NCBI RefSeq assembly: GCF_021916785.1
Contig: NZ_JAKCFC010000002.1
Location: 124,001-188,000 of the forward strand
Reading direction: 5' to 3'
Length of the DNA: 64,000 nt
Source of the DNA: Mycolicibacterium lacusdiani
GTDB lineage: Bacteria; Actinomycetota; Actinomycetes; Mycobacteriales; Mycobacteriaceae
Positions 50,131-62,317 of the stretch are shown in pieces (the first letter of the stretch is position 1; each line of letters starts with the position of its first letter). The notes below the pieces were generated by a model, which worked only from the letters and a program-made list of their open reading frames with translations, was not told the origin of the DNA and searched no databases. The translations under genes and the position numbers were made by a program.

Positions 50131-51348
50131 ATGAGCGGTGTTTTCTCGCGTTTGGTGGGCCAGGACGTCGTCGAGGCGGAACTGGTGAGCGCGGCCGTCG
50201 CCGCCCGTGGTGATTCCACTCACAGCGGGGCGGCCGATGCGGTCGGCGGCCGGATGACCCATGCGTGGCTGATCACCGGCCCGCCGGGGTCGGGTCGGTC
50301 GATCGCTGCCCTGTGCTTTGCCGCGGCCCTGCAGTGCACGTCCGAGGGCGTCCCTGGGTGCGGCGAGTGCCGGGCGTGCACGACGACGATGGCGGGGACG
50401 CACGGCGACGTGCGGCGGATCATCCCCGAGGGGCTCTCGATCAGCGTCAAGGAGATGCGCGCGATCGTGCAGATCGCGTCGCGCCGGCCCGCCACGGGGC
50501 GTTGGCAGATCGTGGTCGTCGAGGATGCCGACCGACTCACCGAGGGCGCAGCGAACGCGCTGCTCAAGGTCGTGGAGGAGCCGCCGCCGTCCACGGTGTT
50601 CCTGCTGTGCGCGCCCTCGGTGGATCCCGAGGACATCGCGATCACGCTGCGGTCGAGGTGCAGGCACGTGGCGCTGGTGACCCCGCGGCTCGACGCGATC
50701 GCCCAGGTGCTGCGGGACACCGATGGGCTGCCCGAGTCGGATGCCCGGTGGGCGGCTTCGGTCAGCGGTGGGCACGTGGGCCGTGCACGCAGGCTGGCCA
50801 CCGACGGCGAGGCCCGGCAGCGTCGTGAGCGGGCGCTGGGGCTGGCTCGGGACGCGGCCACGCCATCGCGGGCGTACGCAGCTGCGGAGGAACTGGTGGC
50901 GACCGCCGAAGCCGAGGCCAAGGCCCTGACCGTGGACCGCAACGAGGTCGAGACCGAAGAGTTGCGCACCGCTCTGGGAGCGGGTGGCACGGGCAAGGGC
51001 GCCGGGGGAGCGATGCGCGGCTCCGTCGGCGCGCTCAACGACCTGGAGAAGCGGCAGAAGTCCCGGCAGACGCGCGCGTCGCGAGATGCGCTCGATCGTG
51101 CGCTGATCGATCTGGCGACCTACTTCCGCGACGCGCTCGTCGTGTCCTGCGGGGCAGGGTCGGTGCAGCCGAATCACCCCGACATGGCCGACAAGGTGGC
51201 CGCGATGGCGTCGCACGTACCGCCCGACCGGTTGCTGCGCTGCATCGAGGCGGTGTTGGAGTGTCGCGAGGCGCTGGCGATCAACGTCAAGCCCAAGTTC
51301 GCGGTCGATGCGATGGTCGCGACCGTGGGGCAGGCGCTGCGCGGCTGA
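50131..51348 (+). CDS. holB: DNA polymerase III delta prime subunit (Rv3644c homolog)
   Basis: 405 aa, ATG 50131, matching the M. tuberculosis start MSGVF. Clamp-loader AAA+ protein. Walker A is GPPGSGRS (Arg in place of Lys), typical of delta prime, which does not hydrolyse ATP; a zinc finger is visible in CGECRAC with an upstream Cys; VVVEDADRLTEGAANALLK is the Walker B/arginine-finger helix region and LRSRCRHVALV the sensor SRC motif. Followed by tRNA-Thr 109 bases downstream. Confidence 0.95.
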   Translation: MSGVFSRLVGQDVVEAELVSAAVAARGDSTHSGAADAVGGRMTHAWLITGPPGSGRSIAALCFAAALQCTSEGVPGCGECRACTTTMAGTHGDVRRIIPEGLSISVKEMRAIVQIASRRPATGRWQIVVVEDADRLTEGAANALLKVVEEPPPSTVFLLCAPSVDPEDIAITLRSRCRHVALVTPRLDAIAQVLRDTDGLPESDARWAASVSGGHVGRARRLATDGEARQRRERALGLARDAATPSRAYAAAEELVATAEAEAKALTVDRNEVETEELRTALGAGGTGKGAGGAMRGSVGALNDLEKRQKSRQTRASRDALDRALIDLATYFRDALVVSCGAGSVQPNHPDMADKVAAMASHVPPDRLLRCIEAVLECREALAINVKPKFAVDAMVATVGQALRG

Positions 51349-51457
51349 CTGCTGCGGACGGGGCCGGCGAATTGGGTCGGCGGCGGGGCCTGCCGTAGAC
51401 TCTGCTGCGCCCGCTGCTCCGGCTCCTGCGTTCGCGCAAGTGCTCGAAGGCGGGCAC

Positions 51458-51530
51458 GCCGCCTTAGCTCAGTCGGTAGAGCGTCTCACTCGTAATGAGA
51501 AGGTCGGGGGTTCGATTCCCCCAGGCGGCT
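51458..51530 (+). tRNA. tRNA-Thr (anticodon CGT)
   Basis: 73 bases. Acceptor GCCGCCT with AGGCGGC, discriminator T. Anticodon arm TCTCA-CTCGTAA-TGAGA gives anticodon CGT for ACG threonine; T-arm GGGGGTTCGATTCCCCC is intact. No CCA encoded. Located where M. tuberculosis has a tRNA-Thr after Rv3644c; accessory genes follow it, so it may also serve as an integration hot spot. Confidence 0.95.
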
Positions 51531-51548
51531 CACCGTCTGATCCCGCCG

Positions 51549-52442
51549 TCACGTCGACGGGTAGACCCCGTCGAGGAAGTCCGCGACGAGCGGCAGCACC
51601 TCGCCGAGATGGGTTTCCAACAGCCAGTGCCCGCCGCCGAGAAGGTGGATGGGGGCGTCGGGCAGGTCGCGGCGGTAAGCCATCGCGGACTTTTCGGGCA
51701 TGTAGCCGTCGTGCGGCCCCCAGACGATCAGCGTCTTCGGCTGGTGCTCCCGCAGGTACGCCTGTTCGTCGGGGAACCACCCCACGGTGTTGGGCTGGTC
51801 CTCGAGCAGGCGGATCAGGTTGGCGATTCGCTGCGGGGTGTTCATCAGGGACCAGTGCAGTTGGGCGAGGTCTGGGCTGATGCGGGCTGCGACGTCGTCG
51901 GGCAGCTCGCCCTGAAACTCCCTGACGAATCCTTCGAGGGTGACGTGGTCGGCGATGCGTCGGCGTGCCTGGGGTCCGGGGTCATTCCAGGACTTCTCGA
52001 GGAAGTCGTACTTCGGTCCGAAGGCGTCTTCGTAGATGTCGCCGTTCTGGATGATCAGCCCGGCTACCCGCTCGGCTGCGCTCAGGGCGAGCTGGAACCC
52101 GAACTGCGAGCCGTAGTCGTGCAGCCAGATGACGTAGCGGCTGAGATTCAGCGTGTCGACGAACCGCCGGAGGAAGTGCGCGTACGCCGCGAAGGTGTAC
52201 TCGAAGTCGTCCGCCGAAGGCGTTGCGCTGTAGCCGAACCCGGGCAGGTCCGGCGCGATGAGCCGCCACCGGTCGCCGAGCCCGGCCATGAGATTGCGGT
52301 AGACGAACGACGAGGCCGGATAGCCGTGGGGCAATAGGACGACCGGTGCGTTCGGCGGCCCGGCCTCGCGGTAGAAGACGTCGATGCCGTCGACGGTGAT
52401 CCGGCGGTGGACGATGGGTGCGGACGCGGACTCCACGATCAT
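51549..52442 (-). CDS. Alpha/beta hydrolase, haloalkane dehalogenase/epoxide hydrolase-like
   Basis: 297 aa, ATG 52442 with GGAAAG 5 bases upstream. Oxyanion region LLPHGYPASSFVYRNLM, nucleophile elbow IWLHDYGSQFG with Asp in HDYG, DLPGFGYSATP, and C-terminal GGHWLLETHL with the catalytic His. Asp as nucleophile places it with epoxide hydrolases or dehalogenases rather than esterases. Cytosolic, accessory. Its stop is 19 bases from the end of tRNA-Thr, an odd tight fit suggesting later arrival. Upstream of it lies the CMD gene on the same strand. Confidence 0.8.
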   Translation of the reverse strand: MIVESASAPIVHRRITVDGIDVFYREAGPPNAPVVLLPHGYPASSFVYRNLMAGLGDRWRLIAPDLPGFGYSATPSADDFEYTFAAYAHFLRRFVDTLNLSRYVIWLHDYGSQFGFQLALSAAERVAGLIIQNGDIYEDAFGPKYDFLEKSWNDPGPQARRRIADHVTLEGFVREFQGELPDDVAARISPDLAQLHWSLMNTPQRIANLIRLLEDQPNTVGWFPDEQAYLREHQPKTLIVWGPHDGYMPEKSAMAYRRDLPDAPIHLLGGGHWLLETHLGEVLPLVADFLDGVYPST

Positions 52443-52465
52443 GGGTCTTTCCAACGTCGCAGCGG

Positions 52466-52843
52466 CTAAACGTCTTCCGCGAGTGCCTTCTCTGCGACGT
52501 TCCTGGCGGTGCTGGCAGCGGGGAAGCCGGCGTAGCCGCTCGCGTGGTAAACGACCTCGGCCAATTCCTCGTCGGAAAGACCGTTGTTGCGGGCGATCTG
52601 GAAGTGCGCGTGCAGTTCGTCGGTGGCGCGCAGGGCGATGAGGATGCCGAGCGTGACGAGGCTGCGGTCGCGACGGCTGATGCCGTCGCGAGTCCAGAGC
52701 TTGCCGAAGATGCCCTCGACGCCGATGTCCATCAACTCCGGCGCGAAGCCCCCGCCGAAGTCGACGTCGGCATCGTCGTCGGGGATGACACCGGGCAGCA
52801 GTTCGCGAAAGACCCGAAGACCGTCGGCGCGTGGGTTTGTCAT
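52466..52843 (-). CDS. Carboxymuconolactone decarboxylase-family protein
   Basis: 125 aa, ATG 52843. The CMD pattern TLGILIALRATDELHAHFQI, NNGLSDEELAEVVYHASGYA and GFPAASTA is clear. It lacks the CxxC of the peroxiredoxin-reductase AhpD subgroup, so a decarboxylase-like or unknown activity is more likely. 23 bases upstream of the hydrolase start: a two-gene catabolic unit. Confidence 0.85.
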   Translation of the reverse strand: MTNPRADGLRVFRELLPGVIPDDDADVDFGGGFAPELMDIGVEGIFGKLWTRDGISRRDRSLVTLGILIALRATDELHAHFQIARNNGLSDEELAEVVYHASGYAGFPAASTARNVAEKALAEDV

Positions 52844-52865
52844 GGGGTTGAGCTTGGCACGAGGG

Positions 52866-53699
52866 CTATTGCGATGGCGGCGCTGGCCAACCGGGAGATG
52901 GTGCAGAGGTGGGAAAGTCCTCGCGCGGGTGATCGCCTTGAGAAAGGAAGGCGCGCCGTTCGGGCGAATCCGGCGCGGCGCGCACGCAGGCGTTGAGATC
53001 AGCGTCGTAGGTCGGCCACACCGATGTCAATCCTGGCCCTGGCATGAACAGCGAGTCCTGGTAGCCCTCGATCGACCATCCGCCGAAGACATTTTCGCTA
53101 GGTGCTGCTTCTGGCCCTTTCTGGGCTGACTGTGGCTGTCCCTGGTCAGCCGGAGCCACCAGCAACACACGGTTGACCTCGATCCCCCGAGGTTCGGCCG
53201 ACCGCAAACTGGCGACACTCGAGTACGAGCCGTCATCGTTCTTCAAGGCCACGGTGTAGTTGTATCTGCAGACGGTCGCGGTGATGTTTCGACCCTCTTC
53301 TCGAATTGACATGAGCCGGAACGTCTCATTGCCGAAGAATGGTGACTGCACCTGGTTGCTGGCTTCGGGCCTGCGGAAGTTGGCACCGAACGGCGGGCCC
53401 TCCGCGTTGGGAGGGGTGGCTTCGAGGAATCCTGGATACCCGTAGTCCAGGCTGCCTTGGCGCTGCGCGAGCCAGCGCGACTCGATATACGCGCGGACCG
53501 GAACTGCTACGCCTGTCGTCAGATCGAGGTCGGAAGTGCCGGTCCATTGCACGCGTAGTTCCGAACGAGGTCCGCCCCAGCGGTCTGGTTGAGCGTCCGG
53601 GCGTGAGTCGCAAGCTCCTACGGAGACAGCGATGACGAAGAGCAGAGCCCAGCTGCGCCCGACAGAACTAATCAATGGCCGGGCACCAGATGTCCTCAC
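52866..53699 (-). CDS. Lipoprotein, paralog A of the EspE-like operon
   Basis: 277 aa, GTG 53699 with GGAGGA about 6 bases upstream. Signal peptide with lipobox VSVGAC, Cys30 as the lipidated residue. Shares with paralog B: W-x-[GS]-x-[SP]-D-x-DLT-x-G near the N-terminus, VRAYIES, YPGFLEATPPN, ATVC, FGGWSIEG, a second Cys in LNACVRA, and a closing PGWP. Two conserved Cys suggest one disulfide. Anchored to the outer face of the plasma membrane. Third gene of the unit starting with the EspE-like protein; immunity or accessory role is inference. Confidence 0.7.
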   Translation of the reverse strand: MRTSGARPLISSVGRSWALLFVIAVSVGACDSRPDAQPDRWGGPRSELRVQWTGTSDLDLTTGVAVPVRAYIESRWLAQRQGSLDYGYPGFLEATPPNAEGPPFGANFRRPEASNQVQSPFFGNETFRLMSIREEGRNITATVCRYNYTVALKNDDGSYSSVASLRSAEPRGIEVNRVLLVAPADQGQPQSAQKGPEAAPSENVFGGWSIEGYQDSLFMPGPGLTSVWPTYDADLNACVRAAPDSPERRAFLSQGDHPREDFPTSAPSPGWPAPPSQ

Positions 53700-53743
53700 G
53701 ATGCGTCCTCCAGATGCGGCACCCGTGGAGTGGGATAGACGAG

Positions 53744-54637
53744 TCAAGATGCTGCCTGCGGCCATCCAGGTTCGGCATCGCCCGGAGGCGACGGTTGATC
53801 CTTGAAGCCCGTCATGATGTCGAGACGCTCAGCCTCGTTGTCCGGCATGCTGTCCGCGCATCGCCGCTGTAAGTCGGCGGAGGGAAAAGCCTTACTCGCC
53901 GGATCCAGGGAGGGGCCCCAGCCCATCGTGCTTGAGCCGGCAATGAACCAGGGCCCGAATACGTTAGTGGCTGGTGCAGGCAGAGGTCCCCGCTGAGACT
54001 TCTGTTGCGGCGGTAGTCCGTTCGGCGTTGGCCCGGATTGATTGAGGGTTATTCGCCAAGTTGAGATGCCAGCGAAGGGGCCACCTGGAAATGGTGCCAC
54101 GCCGTCTTTTGTCTCACTGGAGCCGACCGATATGTACTTTCCGGGCCTTAGCTTGCTTGGAACGAATTGAGTGTATTCGCCCACGCAGACGGTCGCCTGA
54201 TACCCGCCATCAGCGATCGTCAAGTCCAGTAAGTGATTTGTGTTGTAACCATAGTGGGGCACGGTTTTGGGAGCATTGCCCCTAAGCCAGAAGAGTGGAC
54301 GGACTGCGACGTGCTCGTACGAGTAGTTGCCTTCCTGCGGACTGTTCTCCGGTGTGGCCTCCGTGAAACCTGGATAGACGTTGTTCTTGTCGAACGTCAA
54401 TGAAGCGGTGGCGTATGACTCGAGATAGGCGCGCACCGCGACCGCTGGCCCGGCGGTCAGATCTATATCTGGGGGCGACGTCCAATGAAATCGGAACTGG
54501 CTCAGCGCATTCGGCCAGTTGGGTTCTTGTCCTGGCTGAACTGGGGTCGATGACTCTCCCGGAGGTGAGGCGTCGCCTCCGCAACCAACCGTGAGCGATA
54601 TCAGCGCGATGGCGACTGCGGTTCGGAGCGCCCTCAT
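53744..54637 (-). CDS. Lipoprotein, paralog B of the EspE-like operon
   Basis: 297 aa, ATG 54637 overlapping the stop of the EspE-like gene (ATGA). Signal peptide MRALRTAVAIALISL with lipobox LTVGC, Cys19. Conserved blocks as in paralog A: FHWTSPPDIDLTAG, VRAYLES, YPGFTEATPEN, QATVCVGEY, FGPWFIAG, LQRRCADSMPD, PGWP. Divergence between the two copies is high outside these blocks, so the duplication is old. Paralog A starts 44 bases beyond its stop. Function unknown. Confidence 0.75.
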   Translation of the reverse strand: MRALRTAVAIALISLTVGCGGDASPPGESSTPVQPGQEPNWPNALSQFRFHWTSPPDIDLTAGPAVAVRAYLESYATASLTFDKNNVYPGFTEATPENSPQEGNYSYEHVAVRPLFWLRGNAPKTVPHYGYNTNHLLDLTIADGGYQATVCVGEYTQFVPSKLRPGKYISVGSSETKDGVAPFPGGPFAGISTWRITLNQSGPTPNGLPPQQKSQRGPLPAPATNVFGPWFIAGSSTMGWGPSLDPASKAFPSADLQRRCADSMPDNEAERLDIMTGFKDQPSPPGDAEPGWPQAAS

Positions 54638-57039
54638 TTTTGGGGGTAGCTTCCGACAACGGCGGCGGAGTACATCGTCCAGTAATCGTTGATCAGGTCA
54701 TTGGTCTTGCCTTGTGGATCAAGAGAACCCATGTACGCCTTGACTGCGAGCTGGTAGTCGTCATAAGCCCTATCACCGGTTTGCGGCGGCGCGATCAGGT
54801 CGCCGTCGCGGAGATAGGGTTGCAAACCGGATGGATCGCCGTACTGCGCGTTGGCCAAGGCCTCCGCCATCTGCCGCTGAATTGGAAAGGTGTCGGGCAG
54901 GCTGAGATTTGGGGGTGTGTCGCGTACGGGTTCTGGACCGATGAGGACGTCTTTCCCGAGGCCGATTGCATCGCTGACCGGCTCCCCGCCGGGTAACAGT
55001 CCGGCACCATAGAGTGACATGTCAAGCAACCGAGAACGGAGTTCCCACGACTGGTGCTTCGCGTCGAACGTCTCACCCATTCGGTCGCTCGCCTCGTCGT
55101 ACGACCCCAGGTCGAGCGCCGCCTGCAACTTCGCGGCTGACCTCATGGCTGTGTCGTCGTCAGAGATTCTGGGGTCTGCAACTGACACAGCTGTCTGCTC
55201 GAATGCCTGATCAATGTATCCCTTTGAAGAGTCGAAGAGAATCTCACTCGCAGTCTTTGGTCCAGTGGCGCCCAGCGCTTGGTCGTGAGGCGGTTGGTCT
55301 GAGAACAGCACGCTCATCAGTTGCCGGGTGTTGGACGGCTGCGCAGCGCTTCCGTCGGGATCAAGGGGCGAGAACAAACCGTCGTTCCCACCGAAGTTCT
55401 TGCCCACCATGTCGTCGTAATACGGTGCAAACGCGCGTGCCATGTCGCGAGTGAGCTCAGGGTTCACCTCTCCGAGGGATTGGCCGTCCGCGCCTGCGAG
55501 GCTGAGCAATTGAGGGGAGTGCCCGCTCGTAAACTCGGCGAGTGCGTGTGCGGTTTGCGCTGCTCGTCCTGTCGAGTCGTTCGCCGCTGTGTCGCTCACC
55601 CAGTCGAATAGGCCTCCGGCCGCGAGCCCATCGTCCTGCCATTGATGTTGAGTGAGATTGTCGAGGAAACGCTCGCCTTGCGGGCTCAGTACCGTCTGCT
55701 CGCCGAATGGCCCAGTCTGCGGAGTGCCCACGAGCGCTTCGTGAATGACCATGTCGTCTTTGTTGACCGCGTTGAACATGTTCTGCAGCGTCGGATCGAC
55801 CAGGGTGTGGTGCCAGCGTGGACGATCGCTCTCGAGATCATTGCCGGGCACCGCCCAACCGTTGGATTGCTCGAGGAGACGCTCGCTTTGTCTGAAGAGG
55901 CCAGCATCCAGGTCGGTGCCCTTCTGCAGAGACGAATCTCCCCTCTGAACGACGTCGGCGAGGTCGTTGAGCCCGCTGACGGGAGTCGAAGCGCCGATCA
56001 GTTCTGGCGGACCCATCGAACCGTCTGGGTTCTTCACCGGCGGACCGTACTCAAGGGGCGTGAGCACGGGCCCATCGAGCACCTGCTGAACCCCGTCGGG
56101 TAGCGCGTGCTTGCCGCCACTCGCAGGGTTGTCCAGCGACGGTGGCACGGTCTCGGGAAGGCCCGTCTTGATGTTCGGATTCGACGCGAGTTGCATGGCG
56201 TCGGCTACTCGGTTTCCCGTGGCGCCATTCTTGTCCATGACCGCTTTGATCTCGGCCGGAGTCTTGTCGCCGAATTCACGCGAGAAGTTCTGCAGATACG
56301 ACATCTGCTCTGGCGGCATCGTCGCCGTCCCGTTGTTCAGGGCGGCCTTCTGATCGTCCGAGATCTGGGTGTTGGTCTCGATTCGCTCGCGCTGCTCGTC
56401 GGTCAGCGTTCCGTTCTGAAGGGCCTCGGAATCGGCCTTGCCTTGCTCGGCCGGCGACTTCTCTTCCTCCTCGTCCTTCTTCTCTTCGTCGCTCTTCTCC
56501 TCGCCCAACGGGTCCTCGTCGCCCTTGCCCTCTTGGGCGAACTTCTGCCCGGTCCCGAGCGCCTGGTACTCGCCCTTGATCTTGTCGATCTCGCCCTTGA
56601 CCTTCTGCATCTGGCCGTCGGTGTTGTTGATGACCTCGGTGAGCTGGCCCAGGCCCTTGCTCACGATCGTCATCTTCATGCGCTCACCGGCCTGGTTGTT
56701 CTGCGTGGTGGCCGCGGCATCGTGCACCCACTTCTTCACCGAGTCGAGGTCGTTGCGGCCGGAGTTCACCAGGTTGGCGGCGTTGGTCACCTGGGTGCCC
56801 AGTTGCTTGTCGAGGTCGCCGATCGCGCCGATCACCCGCTGATGCTCGGTGTTGGCCGCGCCGTAGGCCTCCGACGCCCCGCCCGACCACCGCGAGCCGG
56901 GCGCGGCGCCGTCCATGGTCGACTTCAGGTTGTTCAACGTGCTGCTCTGATCGAACTTCTCGCCGGTGGTCGGGGTGCCCTCGCCGTAGGTCTGGCGCGC
57001 CTGCGACCACGTCGCATCGAACCCGTCGATCACGCCCAC
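54634..57039 (-). CDS. Large EspA/EspE-family type VII secretion-associated protein
   Basis: 801 aa, GTG 57039 with a GGGGG stretch about 9 bases upstream; the family start GVIDGFDATW follows. N-terminal EspA/EspE domain (about 1-165): DGFDATWSQARQTYGEG, RWSGGASEAYGAA with the WSG turn at 51-53, LDSVKKWVHDAA. Then a strongly acidic Glu/Asp/Lys segment about 171-202 and a long C-terminal region of the kind named TPR repeat region in mycobacteria, with no catalytic motif I can name. First gene of a three-gene unit with two lipoproteins. Probably exported by an ESX system not in this window. Confidence 0.8.
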   Translation of the reverse strand: MGVIDGFDATWSQARQTYGEGTPTTGEKFDQSSTLNNLKSTMDGAAPGSRWSGGASEAYGAANTEHQRVIGAIGDLDKQLGTQVTNAANLVNSGRNDLDSVKKWVHDAAATTQNNQAGERMKMTIVSKGLGQLTEVINNTDGQMQKVKGEIDKIKGEYQALGTGQKFAQEGKGDEDPLGEEKSDEEKKDEEEEKSPAEQGKADSEALQNGTLTDEQRERIETNTQISDDQKAALNNGTATMPPEQMSYLQNFSREFGDKTPAEIKAVMDKNGATGNRVADAMQLASNPNIKTGLPETVPPSLDNPASGGKHALPDGVQQVLDGPVLTPLEYGPPVKNPDGSMGPPELIGASTPVSGLNDLADVVQRGDSSLQKGTDLDAGLFRQSERLLEQSNGWAVPGNDLESDRPRWHHTLVDPTLQNMFNAVNKDDMVIHEALVGTPQTGPFGEQTVLSPQGERFLDNLTQHQWQDDGLAAGGLFDWVSDTAANDSTGRAAQTAHALAEFTSGHSPQLLSLAGADGQSLGEVNPELTRDMARAFAPYYDDMVGKNFGGNDGLFSPLDPDGSAAQPSNTRQLMSVLFSDQPPHDQALGATGPKTASEILFDSSKGYIDQAFEQTAVSVADPRISDDDTAMRSAAKLQAALDLGSYDEASDRMGETFDAKHQSWELRSRLLDMSLYGAGLLPGGEPVSDAIGLGKDVLIGPEPVRDTPPNLSLPDTFPIQRQMAEALANAQYGDPSGLQPYLRDGDLIAPPQTGDRAYDDYQLAVKAYMGSLDPQGKTNDLINDYWTMYSAAVVGSYPQK

Positions 57040-57189
57040 TCGCAGCACCCCCGGCCGTCCTACACCCGAGCCTCGATTATCGCCGACGGCCGGGCAGGGC
57101 AAGAGCACTTGTTGTGTTCCGGCGCCGTCATCGAATGTCGACGGGCCCGGGAGGACGACGCCAACCGAGCGCCGACGACCCGGAAACCG

Positions 57190-60334
<3,145 letters not shown>

Positions 60335-60338
<4 letters not shown>

Positions 60339-61048
60339 CGGCGCATCCTCCTGCGCATCAGCCCGTCGAAGACGATGTTGACGCCGTTGACCAACGGCTG
60401 TCCCTTCGACATCGAGTAGTCGGTGTAGATGATCTCGACGGGTTCTTCGGCCACCCGCCAACCGTTCTCGACGATGAGCGAGATGAACTCGCTGGCGTGG
60501 CTCATCCCGCTCATGGTGAGGTTCAGGCCGTCGGCCACCGTCCTGCCGAACACCCGCAACCCGTTGTGCGCATCGGTCAGACCGAGCTTGCGGCTGGCCG
60601 GGCTGAGCTTGGCGATCAGCGGGAACAGGACCCGCCGCAGCGGCGGCATCCTGGTCGGGACCTGCCCGCCGAAGCGGGTTCCGACGACGACGTCCAGGTC
60701 GCCGCCAGACAGCCGGTCGATCATCCGGATCACGTCCTTGACCCGGTGCTGACCATCGGCGTCGAACGTCGCGAACACCGCTGCACCCGGACGGCTGCGG
60801 GCGTACTCGACGCCGGTCTGAATCGCCGCGCCCTGACCGAGGTTCACCGGATGGCGCACCACGTGCGCGCCCGCCCGCAGTGCCCGCTCACCGGTGTCAT
60901 CGGGGCTGCCGTCGTCGACGCACACCACGTTGTGGAAGACCGCGCGCACGTCGGAGACGACGTCGGCGATGACGCTCGCCTCGTTGAAGGCTGGGATGAC
61001 GATCCACACGTCGTGGTACGCACTGTCCTGAGTGTCGATGCGGAACAA
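60335..61048 (-). CDS. ppgS: Polyprenyl-phospho-N-acetylgalactosaminyl synthase PpgS (Rv3631 homolog)
   Basis: 237 aa, TTG 61048, 9 bases after the stop of the upstream membrane protein. GT2 fold: WIVIPAFNEASVIADVV, VCVDDGSPDDTGERAL, FATFDADGQHRVKDV (DXD) and the downstream LTDAHNGLRVFGR. Transfers GalNAc from UDP-GalNAc to decaprenyl phosphate on the cytosolic face; the product donates galactosamine to arabinogalactan in slow growers. Coupled to the DUF2304 partner. Specificity is by synteny with Rv3631; other dolichyl-phosphate-sugar synthases look similar. Confidence 0.85.
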
Positions 61049-61057
61049 GCTACACGC

Positions 61058-62317
61058 TCAAGCTGCCGAAACCCTGCGTAGCGCGACCAGGTGAACCACG
61101 ATCCCCACCAGCGGCCCGCACATCAGCGCGACCACCGTCCGGGTCTCCAGATCAAGGGGCAACAACAGCAGCAGCGTCGACGCGAGGGTGGCCCCCACCC
61201 AGCCGACGGCGTACGCGCGGTGCAGCGCCGCCGCGACCGTGGCAGCGCCGGTGAGGGTCAGCAGCGCAATGGCGATCGCCGCCGCGGTGAACCACGCGAG
61301 CAACCCGCCGGCGGCCTGGTACTGCGAGCCGAACGCGGTCTGCAGCAGCCACGGTCCGGCCAGACCCGCGACCAGGACCGCCAGCGCGCCGAGCCCGCAC
61401 ACCACCAGCGCGGGTGTCAGCAGCGCGCGCAGGCGGGAGTCCCGCTGATCGACGAAGTGCGCGATCAGGTTGCCCTGCATCGCCGTCAGCGGCACCAGCA
61501 GGGGTGCCCGGGTGAGCGTGACCGCGAGGATGACCACCCCACCTGCCGCGCCGAGATCCGACGAGGTCGCCTTCAGAAGCACGGGGAACCCCATGACGAG
61601 GATCGCGCTGGCACCTGCCGCGGCGATCGAGTGCGTGGCACCCCGCAGGAACGTCCAGACCGTCCCGGGGGTCAGGATCCGTGCCGCGGCGCGTGCGGCG
61701 GGGGAGGCCAGCAGCAGGAGCAGCCATGCCATCGACCCGGCGACCGTCGCCCACAGGTAGCCGACCAGCTGCCACCCGATCAGGAACGTCGCGATCGCCA
61801 CCGCCACCCGCCCGATGGCGTCGCCCACGATGAGCGTGCCGTACTGACTCCACCGGTTCACCCCGGCCAGCACGCCCAGCAGCGTCGCGTGCACGCAGAA
61901 CCCGGCGATGCCGATCGCCAGCAGCGCCACGCTCAGCCATCGGGCTTCGACGAACACGTGGCTCGACCACACCGGCGCCGTGATCCCCACTGCCGCTGCG
62001 GAACCCAGCCCCACCAGCAGCGCGACCCGCATCGGATGAATCCGTGGTCCCTGTATGTCTTCGGGGTCGACGCCGGCCTGCAGCGTCTCGCGCACTTCGC
62101 GGGTCGACTCCTGCAGCAGACCGTTGGCCGCGCCGGCCAGCAGCCCGAAGGCGCCCCAGAACACCGCGAACACGGAGAACCCCGCGGGCTCCAGATCGCG
62201 GGCGGCCAGGTAGAGCACGATGTACCCGCACAGTGCGCTGACGGCGGTCGCGATGCCGACGCGGACGACACTGCCCCGGGTCACCGGCCCCAGTGCGGCC
62301 GCCGCGCCGTCGCTCAC
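61058..62317 (-). CDS. Polytopic membrane protein, flippase-like (Rv3630 homolog)
   Basis: 419 aa, GTG 62317 in GTGA overlap with the peptidase stop. About 11-12 membrane helices with small basic loops, resembling the MOP/Wzx polysaccharide exporter fold in hydropathy (GIATAVSALCGYIVLYLAAR at the N-terminus, TLIVGDAIGRVAVAIATFL). No catalytic motif. Position directly upstream of ppgS suggests it translocates a polyprenyl-linked sugar, such as the PpgS product, across the membrane; this is inference. Confidence 0.78.
   Translation of the reverse strand: MSDGAAAALGPVTRGSVVRVGIATAVSALCGYIVLYLAARDLEPAGFSVFAVFWGAFGLLAGAANGLLQESTREVRETLQAGVDPEDIQGPRIHPMRVALLVGLGSAAAVGITAPVWSSHVFVEARWLSVALLAIGIAGFCVHATLLGVLAGVNRWSQYGTLIVGDAIGRVAVAIATFLIGWQLVGYLWATVAGSMAWLLLLLASPAARAAARILTPGTVWTFLRGATHSIAAAGASAILVMGFPVLLKATSSDLGAAGGVVILAVTLTRAPLLVPLTAMQGNLIAHFVDQRDSRLRALLTPALVVCGLGALAVLVAGLAGPWLLQTAFGSQYQAAGGLLAWFTAAAIAIALLTLTGAATVAAALHRAYAVGWVGATLASTLLLLLPLDLETRTVVALMCGPLVGIVVHLVALRRVSAA

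Noticed and set aside
51308..51880. A 190-codon frame running through tRNA-Thr
   Set aside because: It overlaps the holB end, a tRNA and the antisense hydrolase; no support as a gene.
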